The position numbers and the translations under genes are program-made. Shown here one piece after another: positions 38,701 through 50,120 of a DNA stretch of 64,000 nt. The notes under the pieces were generated by a model. The model saw nothing but the letters and a program-made list of their open reading frames with translations. It was not told the DNA's origin and did no database searches. Position 1 is the stretch's first letter. Each line of letters starts with the position of its first letter. Source of the DNA: Vanilla planifolia (Eukaryota; Streptophyta; Magnoliopsida; Asparagales; Orchidaceae); the NCBI GenBank assembly GCA_023846275.1, contig CM043870.1, positions 12,781,527 to 12,845,526 on the forward strand, read 5' to 3'.

Positions 38701-41700
38701 CAAGAAGAAATAAATGTCATTAAAGTCATCTAGACAAGTGGTATCAAATTAAATATTTATTTGTACTTTTTGAGATGTTTTATTTTCCTAAGTTTTGTTA
38801 TGCTTTTCTAGATATTTTCAATGATATTGATCTTATAAACAAGCATGTCACACTAAATCTCCTTAGAAGTTTCCAATGCAACTTTTCTATATAATTTCTC
38901 TCATTTCTTAAAAATTTTTGTTTCATTTGATTTTATTATTATGTTACTTTATATCTCTTCTCGTGCAAATTTTACATCATTCTTTTTGGTTATATGACAT
39001 TGCATCAATTTATCTAATTTTAGAATTAATGTAACTATACTTAGTATTAAAATGATAAATTATTTTTATTTTTTCTTCTTTATTGTGGTAACTCTTAATG
39101 ATTCCAAACAAGATTTTGTTGAGATGAGACAAATATAGTTAGACTCATCTTAACAAGCTTTATTCAATTAAATATCAATTTTTATAATTAAAAAACATTT
39201 ATTTTACAAGGTGTTGGAATGTTTAAAGGTACATTTTGATCAATATCGTTTTCCAAGATTATGGATGTTGTAGTTCATCTCCTTATTGTCAGTACCAATA
39301 TCTCATATAATTTATCTCATTTAATCAATTTTTTTTTATTGGTTATATTATGTTGGATTAATTTATATTATTTTATCTTTGAAATATTTACTAAATATTA
39401 CAATTATAATTTATTTTGTTTATTCTTGATTACTTTGAAATTTGAAACTATTCTAATTATTATTATACTTACGCTAACAAGCTCTATTAAATGAAATATA
39501 TTTGTAATATTCTTAACATTTATCTTTAAATGTTTTTGGCATACTTTATGAGATATTTTGACTCATACGTGATTCGATGATTGAGGATGTTATACAAATT
39601 CTCCTTAGTTTCTTGAATTGGAAATTTCTTAAATAATTTATGACATTTATTCAATTTTTTTTTTGATTTTATTATATTACTATGAAACTCATATTTTTCT
39701 GTCAAATGATCTTTACATGGATTTAATTTGGCTATATTATATTGCCTCAATTTTTATTATTTCAGCTTTAATATATATTTTCTGAATATTTAAAAAATAA
39801 TTTATGTTTATTTGCCTTAGCAATTCGATGTAATTCCAAAAAAGGACCTTTGGATGAAAAACTAACATTGCTAGACTATTCTTGACAAGCTCTATTTAGT
39901 TAAATATTCAAAATGAGGTTTGATGGAGAATAAACAAACAAAATTCGACTCATTTAAACTACTTTTATCCTATCAAATTTTCATTTTTAGTTTTTTTTTT
40001 AAAAAGTTCTAATGCCTTACCATTCTTACATGACATTTCTATTTGTACTTGACTTAACAAATGATGAAATTAAACTTACTCCCATATGCTTTTCATATTC
40101 AAACTTTTTGAATTAATTTGTCTCATTTCTCTAAATTTTTACATTGATTTGCTTATAGTACTATCTTACACTAAATCATTTTCTACGTTATTTACATAAC
40201 TTTTATTTTGTTATATTATATTGCTTGAATTTATCTCATTTAAGCTTTAATATATACATACTTAATACTATAATAATAAGTTTTTATTATTTATACCCAT
40301 TTACTTAGAAATTTAAAGTTATCCTAAATAAGGTCCATTTGAGATGAAATAAACATTGTTGGACTCCTCTTAACAAAAACTATCTAATTAAATATTTATT
40401 TCTATATTTTAAAATATTTTATTTTCTAATTCTTTGTTATATTTTGGAAGATATCTTGATTTGTATAATATTTGATGATCGAGGATGCTCAGATGATCTT
40501 CTTATTTTCTTTCAATGCAACTTTTTTATACAATTATGTCATTTATTTAATTGTTTTTAATTTTCTTATATCACTATGCAAGCCTAAATCGCTTCTAATG
40601 TGATCTTTACATCAGTTTGTTTTGGATATATTTTATTACTTTAATTTATCATATTTTGGGATTACCATGTGTTTACTTAATATTAAAATAATAATTTATT
40701 ATTTTTTATGCTTATTTAATATGGTAATTTATAGTTATATAAAATTTTGTCAAATCAAAAAGAAATAGACCTGAACTTATCTCGACAAGATTTATCTCAT
40801 TAAATATTCAAATTTCCAATAATATACATTATATTTTCTATAATTTTGGTACATTTTACATGGCATTTGTTTCATACACTATTTGATCGTAGGGGATGTT
40901 ACATAACATCTCTATAATGTATTATAATATAATCTTCAATTAGAAATTATAAAATTTTTGCAAATATTTTTTTTTATTTTCTTATTTTACTATGTAACTA
41001 AAAAATGTCATCTCCTGTAATGTTTACTGCACTTTTATTTTGTTATATTACATTTTTATAAGTTATCTTATTTATTCTTTAATATATTTTGGCCTAATAT
41101 TAAAATAATATCTTTTATTTCTTATGTTTATTTATTCTTGTAATTCATGAAAAGTTCAAATGAGATCAAATTTAGATGAAATAGATGTCATTAGATCCAT
41201 CTCAATGACCTTAATAAAAAAATATTCATTTTTTAAAATTTTAAGGCTTTTTTATTTACGATATTTTAGCAATCTTTATAAGATATTTTTAACTTCTATT
41301 CCATTTGATGATCGAGACTATTCATTAAATTTTTTTCTTTGATTTGGTAATGCTATTATTTAACTCTAATTCTCCTCTAGTTTCATATTTTCATCATTTC
41401 ATTTATAGATGAGGTTTATTCAACAAGAAACAAACATCATTTCACTCACTTTAATAAGATTTATTGAAAAATATTATGATTTTTTTATTTATAAATTTTT
41501 TTTTCGAAGTTTTTAGCACTTCTATGAGTTTTTTTATTTGTACTTACTTTGATAGTTGATGACGTTACCATCGATCACTTTATTATCTAGGAGTGTGAAT
41601 TTCTCAAACAATTTAAATGAGTTTTTGAAATATTGTCTCTTTTGAGCTTTAGTATTTTTTTAAATCATACATAAATGATAATTTATTTTTGTGATTCGTT

Positions 41701-44700
41701 ATATTTCTAAACATGGACATGATCGACATGAAACCAATGTAGTACCCCCTATATTGATGTGAATTATCCAATTAAAAATTAGTCATTATTTTTTTTTAGA
41801 AATTATTATTCAGCATATTTAAATGTTTTATGGGATAATTTTATTTGTACTTTATTTGATGATTAAGTTTGTTACTCTCGATGTATTCATTATAATTGAA
41901 TGGAACCATAACATATAATTTTTCTCTTTTCTAATAATTTTTTAATTTGATTTGGTTATGCATTACATTTGTTGGATTTATCTTTTTAGGCTTTAATATA
42001 TGTTTACTTTAAATTAAAATAATACTTTGTTTATATTTAAGCTTACTTTTTTAATTATTAGTACTCATTAACAATGTCTAATAAAATGAAATAAACATCA
42101 TTGTACTTCTCCTTAAGAAGTTTATTTTATTAAGCATTAATTCTATTTAACTTTTTTCTAGAATTTTTTTGTGTTTTACAATATATTTTGATTTGTACTT
42201 CACATGGTGGTGTAATGAATGTTACACTCGATCTGATTAGCATCCAGGAATGCAACTTTCCCATTCATTTTTTCTAAACTCCACATATTTTTCGCTTTGT
42301 ATCACTAATATTACTTCGTAACTCCAAATCTCTTCTCATGTGAGAATTACATCACTTCGATTTGGTTGCATTGTATTTCCTTAATTTATCATAATTTTTC
42401 TTTAATATACGTTTATTTATTATTACAATAATAATTTATTGTTATTAAGACTTATTTAATTTGACATTTTGTTATAATTGCAAATAACATCTAATTAAGA
42501 CAAATACAATATCATTCAACTCTACCTGATGTGCTCTACACATCTAAATAATATTTTTTTAACATTTTTAGAAAAACTATTTTCTAGGGTTTCTACATGT
42601 TTTATAGGGCATTTTTGGGTTGTACCTAATTTCGTGATCATGGATATTGCACTAGATCATTTCATTATCTTTGAGTGCATGCTTGTCATAGAATTTATCT
42701 CATTTGATTAAATAGTTTCTTTCATTTTTTTATATTACTATGTAAGTATCATTCTCCATTACTAAGACTTTTATATCACTTCAACTTAGTTGTATTACAT
42801 TGTTTCAATTTATCCCATTTTGGCTTTAAATTATATTTAGTTTTTATTATAATATTAATTTATTATTATACCTGTTTACTTTGGGTAATTCATAGCAATT
42901 TAGAATGGGTCTTATCAAGGTGAAACAAATGTTTTTGACTCATCCAAATGATAGTTGTCTAACTAAATATTTATTTCTTTTTTTTAGTAATTTTTATTTT
43001 TCTTGTTTTTGCAAAATTTATACGTCATATCCATATCTACTAGATTTGTTGAACAAGGATTTTATAGTCAATCTGCTTACTATGTAAGTATAATTCTTAT
43101 CTTATTTAACTTTTATAATGGTTCAATTAGGCTATATTATATTATTTAAATTTATCTTATTTTGTCTATAACATATATCCCCTTAAAGGTAAAATAATTC
43201 AATGAATGTTGTTGGGCTCGTCTCTGCAAGCTTTACCAAAATAAAATAGCTTTGTATGATATTTCAATTGGTACTAAATTTGGTGGAGGATGGTACCCTC
43301 AAACTTTTCATTATCATGGAGTGCTGCTTTTTTATATTATTTAAATTATTTGTAACTTGTACTATTTGTAAACTAAATCAAGGTAGACAAAACAAATATC
43401 ATTGGACTTATATCAATAAGCATTATCTCATTAAATATTTATTTTTATAAATTTAAAGTCTTTATTTTCTAGAGTTTATCAAACTTTTTGGGGCATTTCA
43501 ATTTATACTTGATTTGACATTTAAGTTTGTTATCCTCAGTCTCCTTATTATCTTAAATTATAGTTCCAATTTAATTTATCACATTTTTTCAAAATTTTTA
43601 TTTACTTTTGGTTATAATACTATTAAATTCTAAAACTTTTCTAAAGTGATTTATCTATATTATATTTCTTCAATTTATCTAAGTTCACCTTTAGTATATG
43701 TTTAGCAAATATTAAAATAGTAATGTATTATTATTGTGCTTATAAACTTTGACAACTCAGAAATTGCAAACAAGGTTCGATAAAGATGGAAAAAACATCA
43801 TTTGGCCTGTCTCGAAGAACTTTATCCAATTAAATACTAATTTTTACATTATAGAAATTTTAGTTTCCTAGGTGGAATAATTTATGATGGAATATGTTGG
43901 AATAATTTTGACTAGCACCTTATTATATGGAATAAGATGTTACAATCATTCTTCTTAGTACCTTGGAATACAACTTTCTCATACAATTAATATCATTCAT
44001 TTAATTCTTTTAATTTGATTTTATAATATTATTAAGTAACTCAAAACTCCTCTTGTATGTCTTTTACATGCCATTAATTTCTTTATACCAAATTACTTAA
44101 ATTAATCTCTTTTGAGCTTTGATATATATATATATTTAGTTTGGTATTTCATAGTAATTCCATATAAAGCCCAATCAAGAGAAACAAACATTGTTTGAAT
44201 TGTCTCAATAAGACTTATATTAATAAAAATTATTTAATATGTTCAAAATATTTTTATTTTCTAAGATTTTGGGATGCTTTAGGAATTACTTAGCTTCATA
44301 ATTGATTTTGACAATCAAAGTTCTTACACTTGATCTCATTAGTAGCTCAAAGCGATGCTTTTTTGGAAAACTTGTATCACTTTCGCAAAGTTTTCACTTC
44401 AATTTGGTTCTATTTCTGTGAAACTTTAATTCTCCTCTTGTGTGACCTTCACATTGCTTTAATTAAAATATACTATATTTCTTTAATTTATCATATTTCA
44501 ATTTTAATATATATCTACTTAATATAAAATAATTAATTTATTACTTTTTTATTATTTAGTTTAATAATTCACAGTAACACCAAATGATCTCCACTTGAGA
44601 TGGAACAAAAAATGTTCAGTTCATCTTGGTGAACCTTCTGTAATTAAATATTCAACTTTTTATTTTCAAATATTTATTTTTCTTTGATTTTATTTCGCTT

Positions 44701-47195
44701 AAAAGATATATTTTAGACAATTTTGATGATCGATCATCTCAGTATCATGGAATGAAATGTCTCATGAAATTTTATCCTATTTTTTCAAGATTTCCATCTT
44801 GATTTTATTAAAATACTATGAAACTCAAAATCTTATATCATTTGACCTTTATATGTCAATATTTTTTTATATTACATTACTTCAAATTATGTTACTTTTA
44901 TATAATTTATATTTGCTTAATATTAAACAAATAATTTATTATGATTTTTCTTTATTTATTTATGTAATTTCAGGTAATTCTAAATGAAGATTGATTGAGA
45001 TGAAGGAAACATCACAAGACTCATCTTGGGGAACTATATAAATTTAACATTTATTTTTAAATTTCTTAATTTTTTAAGATTTAGCATCCATTATGAGACA
45101 TTTAAATTCATACTTGATTTAAAAATTGAGCAAGCCATCCTTGATCATTTTAGTATCATGTAATGTAACTTTTTCTATAATTTATTTCATTTCTATCAAA
45201 GTTTTTCTTTCCTTTGGTTAAATTACAATGAAACATTAATTCCCCACTCATGTAACATTCACATTGCGTTCATTTGCTTATATTACATTGCTTCAATTTT
45301 TATGATTTGAACTTTAATATATATATTTATTGAATATTAAAATAAGAATTTATTTTTATTTTTTGTTTTTTTTTACTTTGCAGCTTATAGTAATTCCAAA
45401 AGTGGTCTAGTAGAAACAAAATAAATGTCATTGGATTTCTCCTCAAAGAGCGCTAATAAAATTAACTATTAATTTCGATAAATTGGAAAAGTAAAATTCA
45501 TCATTTTTTGCACATTTTACAAGGGATTTTTGTTCATGTTTAATTTGATGATTGAGAATGTTACAATCAATCTTCTTAGTATCTTAAAGTATAAGTTTCT
45601 TATATAATTTATCTTATTTCCTCAACTTTTTTATTTATTTTGCTAAATTATTTTGTTACACTAAATGTTATCTTATTTTTACTTATACAAATTTTATGTT
45701 TTCTTACATTACATTGCATCAAATTGTTGTATTTCAATCATAATATATTTTTATTTAATTTTAAATTTTTAATATATTAGTATTTATGTTATTTTTTGTA
45801 ATTTGTAATTATTCCAAATAAGGTTTCAATAAGATGAGAAAATATTATTTTATTCACCTTAATAAGAGATATCTAATTAAACAATAATTTTTATAATTTT
45901 AAAAAAAAGTTCTAGTGTATTGTCATAAGTTAAAAGATATTTTTGTTCATACCTATTCTGACAAAAAGGATGTTATGGTCAATTCCTTTTGTATATTACA
46001 ATAACATATTTTCCTAAAATTTAACTAATTTCTTTAAAGGTTTTACTTTGTTTTCATAATAATATACCACTCTAATTCTCTTAGTATGACCTAAACGTCA
46101 ATTTGATTTGGTTAAATTACATTGCTTTAATTTATATTATATTAATCTTAATGTATATTTACTTAATATTTAAATAATAATTTATTAATTTTTATTTTTA
46201 AATATTTAGGAAATTCTTACTAATTCTAAATGAGGTCTAATAAGATGAAGCAAACATCTTTCCACTCGATGAGCAATATCCAACTAAATATTCATTGTTT
46301 TAATTTTAATTATCTTTTATTTTCTAAGATTTTCCAAATTTCATGATATATTTTTATTTGTGAATGATCTAAGGAAAACGAATGCTGTACTCAATGTCAT
46401 AGGTATCATGGAAAGAAATTTTCAATACAATTTATCTTATTTTAATGAAAGTTTTGATTTGTTTTTGTTATATTATAATATAATGCTAAATCTCATATAG
46501 TGTGACTTATAGATTGCTTTGACTTATTTATTTTATGTTGTTTATATTTATCTCATTTGAGATTAAATATATATTTACTTTATTCAAAATAATAATTTGT
46601 TATATGTTATTCTTATATGCATTGTTGATTCGTAGAAATTCCAAAGTAGGCCAAATTAAGAGAAGATAAATGTCGTGTTACTAATCCTGATATGCTTTAT
46701 CTATTTAAAAAAAATAATTTTTTTAAAAAGATTCTTTAAGATAATTTTGTAATGTTTATCAGATGTTTTGATTTGTGCTTGATTTAACAATAGAGGATGT
46801 TCCACTTGATTCCTTTAGTATCCTAATGTGCAACTTTCTGATACAAATTATCCCAATACTTTAAATTTTTTATTTTTATTTGATTATATTGTTAAGAAAC
46901 TCTGTTTCTCTTATCATTTGACTTTTACATAGTTTTGATTTGTTCGCATCACATTACATTATTTTATTGAACTTCAACTTTAATACATATTTACTAAAAA
47001 TTTAAAATTTAATTAATTATCTATTAGACTAATTTTCTTTGGTAATTCGTAGTAATTTCAAATATGGCCTTTTTGAGATGAAACAAATATAGTTGCACTT
47101 GTCTCGATGAGTTCTATAATATTGAATATTCATTCTCATAATTTCAAATAATTTTATTTTCTAATAGTTTTGGTACATTTTAAGAGCCATTTCTA
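32786..47195 (+). repeat. Satellite array, block D (about 40 landmarks, forward)
   Basis: The forward orientation returns at about 32786 with TTATTATTTCCAACAATTCC followed by AAGGTCCGATCAGTATGAAG. The GAGCTCTATCCAATTAAAT landmark can be followed to about 47110. Most spacings are near 400 bp. Shortened or rearranged units are visible around 35220-35310, 39830-39985, 41340-41420 and 43080-43260. The last recognisable words (TTTTGGTACATTTTAAGAGCC near 47170) are followed immediately by the 3' side of a minus-strand LINE. No satellite was found to the right of that point, so this is the array's right edge in this window. Confidence 0.92.
39830..39985 (+). repeat. Partial tandem duplication within a satellite monomer
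   Basis: The part of the monomer running from AATTCCAAATGAGGTC to the GAGCTCTATCC word is present twice in a row. The first copy (AAAAAGGACCTTTGGATG to TTAGTTAAATATTC) is followed directly by AAAATGAGGTTTGATGGAG to ACTACTTTTATCC, about 80 bp later. The two copies have already diverged, so the duplication is not recent. Confidence 0.65.
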
Positions 47196-47439
47196 CTCTA
47201 TATATCTTATAAATGTTCATGAATGTTTATTATCATTAGTGAAGTTTGATTCTCATCTAACTATGAATTTTTGAATCAACCACTAATATTTTGCTTCCTT
47301 TTTCTTAATAAAACACTATTCTACTACAAATTTCAATAAATTCTTTGCATAGATGTAATAAAATTTTTCTTGATTAAAGTATAGCAGCATAATCAAAATA
47401 TTACTTCAAATTGTAGTTTTCTAATGTAGATTGAACTTT

Positions 47440-47690
47440 TGGAATGATCTGCATTAAAATGTTCTAGTCTAACTTAATGTTATGTCTTATAATCATAGTG
47501 TTATTTGTATTTGTTAGAATGATCCACAACTAAAGCATTCTTTACTAAGTGCACAATGCCACAAAACATGTGGTAGCTATTCTTGTAGTAACTTTAGAAT
47601 GGATGAATAATCTTCAAATTCTGTAAGTGAACACCTTGATTTTATTGGCAACATTTTGAACATCAAAGCTATTTTTCTTTATGGGATAGA
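47440..47690 (-). pseudogene. LINE ORF2 C-terminal zinc-binding (zf-RVT) remnant
   Basis: The minus strand encodes NKIKVFTYRI, then FIHSKVTTRIATTCFVALC. This matches the plant L1 tail pattern P-P-K-I-K-x-F-x-W-R followed by a segment ending in cysteines. This domain is the usual end of plant L1 ORF2, so the recognisable part of the element ends within a few hundred bases of here. It is interrupted and incomplete. Confidence 0.6.
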
Positions 47691-48099
47691 TATCTTCATC
47701 CAAGGGCTTTCAATGGAAACCATTGTTATTGTTTGGGCTTTTATAGAGGAAACTTACAATTGACATTTTGATTTTTTTCTATAAAGGTTTTTTATGGATC
47801 CAACATATTATGAGGTTAGTAGTTATATAATTTAATACACTTTTGATAGCCATTCATTATTCAATCCACTCAATTCCTTTTTATATGTTATCAATGATGT
47901 ATTAGCATGTTGATGCTTTATTTATTCCATTAAAGGCCTTGATTTTAAGATATTTTAAAGAAAAAGATCATTTCACAAAGCTTTTATGCATCTTAGTTAA
48001 GTTTATCTTCAACTTATGGCTTTATCTAACATAATACATCTGCTTTTTGTAGATTTATTCTCTAATTTGTCATTTTTTGAATTAGGTATAAAAATTTCA

Positions 48100-48880
48100 T
48101 TTCAAAGATTATTTCCTTACTCTATAAAGAAGATGATGCCAGTCAAAACGAGACATAGGTCACAAGTCGACAACATCTTAAAGCCATGAAGCTTCCCATT
48201 TTATCACTAGAATGTCAGTTCCTTATTCCATGACTTAAGGACTCAGCTGCATTATTAATAAAGCAAGTGGGATGGGGCCCAGCACTTCATACTTGTAGCT
48301 TTCAAAAATGCACATTGGCTTCCATTAAAAATGATCATGTATATATTAAAATAGAGGTAGTATTTAACTATATGTATCAATTTAGTGTGGAATCGAAATG
48401 TCTCCAATAGATTGGACAAATATTCCTAATTAAGATGTTCAAATTGCCACTTTTTTCAAATCAACTCTGTAATACATTAAATTTGTAAGTAATGTTTCTC
48501 CCTTCTATAAATGCAAAGACTTCAAGGAAGGTTATCTCTCGTAGTACTTTCAGAATTCCTTAATAAGGATCTTTGGGGAAGGCCTCACTAAGAAAGTTGC
48601 ATAAATTGATTTTCCTAAAGTCATTAAATGATCATATAATTTATGAATTTGGAATTTGGGTGGCACATACGCTTTCTATAAATGGAGGAATTAGGCCCTC
48701 ATTAAAAAAATATTGGGTGGCCAGTTGAAGTCTTTGTGTGACAATGCCCCCACAGTTTTTGTAGAATTGACCAATGACTCCATCAAACCATATATTATTC
48801 TCAACATTAAGTCCCTTCATAACACTCTTGAGCTCTTCCTTGATAACATGATGGGTAAATGATTCTTATTTCTCTCTATT
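48100..48880 (-). pseudogene. LINE ORF2 reverse transcriptase domain remnant
   Basis: The domain copies element RNA into the target site in L1 retrotransposition. On the minus strand it begins with EELKSVMKGLNVENN (near 48810-48855), matching the plant L1 start E-x-A-L-x-x-M-x-x-x-K-APG. It continues with WFDGVIGQFYKNC (near 48760-48800; family PDGF...FYxxCW), DFRKINLCNF (family DFRPISLCN) and AFIEGRNIT (family AFVPGRxIxDN). Near 48215-48250, NAAESLSHGI matches the AEALSRxI helix after the QGDPLSP loop. The catalytic FADD box should fall at about 48130-48150; the bases there are alignable but no longer encode it. Several stops and frame changes are present. Confidence 0.85.
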
Positions 48881-49383
48881 GATAATGCATGGTATGTTCT
48901 CTTGGAACCTTTAAGTAGCTTTCTTGTTGCAATACCCTCTTAGAGTTGATCATACATTTTTAAATTTTGGAATGGCCTCTTTAGCTATGTAATCTTTATC
49001 TTTAATCCAATTTTCTTCCTTGTTTTCAATTTTATTATTAGAAAACTTTGCACTTTAGGAAAGAACTAATGAGTGAAAATATTTTCAATTTGAGTCTCCT
49101 TTCTTCAACCACTAAACATTTCCTCTATGTTTTTGATATAATAACACTTCAGCTTTGTAATAGATTAGATCTACATGTGATTGGTAGCATTTGTGTGTTC
49201 TTTTAAAAAAGTTTTTCCAATTATGTTGTTATTTTATTTCTTAAGGTACATTTTTGACCAATTAGTTTTGCACCACATTTGTACATCCCCAGTTATGTTT
49301 TGTTCTTTTATTGAATGCATTGTGCTAAAACCTCTAGTGCAAACATCTACATTGGTGTGATTTTGTCGAGGTGGCATAGGGCA

Positions 49384-50100
49384 ATTTTGAAGAATTGGTG
49401 CATGATCAAGAGTTTCTCTATTATGATGTTGTATTGTAAAGTGAAGAAATAGTTTTAAGTAATTTTTATTTGTATAGTAGTATATCTAGTCCTTTCATGA
49501 TAACAGCCCTATTCCTTTTGTCTTTTTAATTAAACGTTGTTTCAAGCACATGTTAAATTAGTGAAGAGTCATTAAAAAAGGATTCAAAGTCTTCAACTAC
49601 TTTTTCATCTTGATTGGCATTGCCCAAGTATTCACCAACATTTGAGATGACATTGAAGTCCCCAAGAACTCACCAATGTTTTCCTCATAAGATGTGCTAG
49701 TGGTGTTCTAGTTCTGACCATAATGATTTAATTTTATTTCTAGCATGTTTTGTATATGAAATAGAAAGGTATATATCCTAGTCAATGACCTTCTAATTTA
49801 ACTTAAAAGGCATTTATTAATTAGAGTTGCACACAATATCAATAGTTAGTTTCTCACACCACATAATCCATATCATATTTGATTTGTTTTGTGTGCTACT
49901 ATTAATGCCTAATTTGATTGAATGAAGAGATAGCTTAATGGATGTAATATTTTGCATGCTTGGCTTCTTTAGATTGTGGAGTACATGATTACTAATTAGC
50001 CTCCCTAGTATCATCAAGTTTTGCTTGCTTCGTTATGGACCCTTAAAAGAGCATCAAGTGGTACATTATGTAATGATGGTGTTCTTTAGTAATTTGGAGT
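49384..50100 (-). pseudogene. LINE ORF2 endonuclease domain remnant
   Basis: This is the exonuclease-endonuclease-phosphatase fold domain that nicks target DNA in L1 elements. The minus strand at 49646-49663 encodes GDFNVI, whose Asp and Asn are the conserved active-site pair, followed by SNVGEYLGNANQDEKVV, the family's usual E-rich loop. The end of the domain shows LDHAPIL (49384-49410), the counterpart of the family's SDH-P motif with Asp and His retained. Upstream, IWIMW near 49855-49875 matches the family's IWILW stretch, and SLWSELEHH near 49690-49730 matches the family's LWxEL helix. There are in-frame stops and frame shifts between these pieces, so the domain is dead. Confidence 0.85.
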
Positions 50101-50120
50101 ACTGGAATTGAGGCCAAAAC

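Larger units (their letters stand above)
47240..50120 (-). mobile_element. Decayed plant L1-type LINE (ORF2 remnant)
   Basis: Reading the minus strand from about 50120 down to 47240 gives, in the correct order, the parts of a plant L1 ORF2: an AP-endonuclease, the linker before RT, a reverse transcriptase and a C-terminal zinc-binding (zf-RVT) region. Key matches are GDFNVI at 49646-49663, DHAPIL near 49384-49410, KKGDSN followed by KYFHS near 49070-49110, INLCNF near 48580-48632 and FIEGRNIT near 48488-48520. Many stops and frame changes interrupt it. The 2.9-kb span is shorter than a usual plant ORF2 with UTRs (about 4 kb for ORF2 alone), so internal sequence has been lost. ORF1 was not recognised upstream. 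The poly-A end would lie near 47200-47240, but no clear poly-T is left on the plus strand. Target-site duplications were not found. Confidence 0.88.

Noticed and set aside
1-47195. The regular direct repeats considered as a CRISPR-like array
   Set aside because: The unit is about 406 bp with no short identical repeat and unique spacers, in a plant context. It is a satellite.
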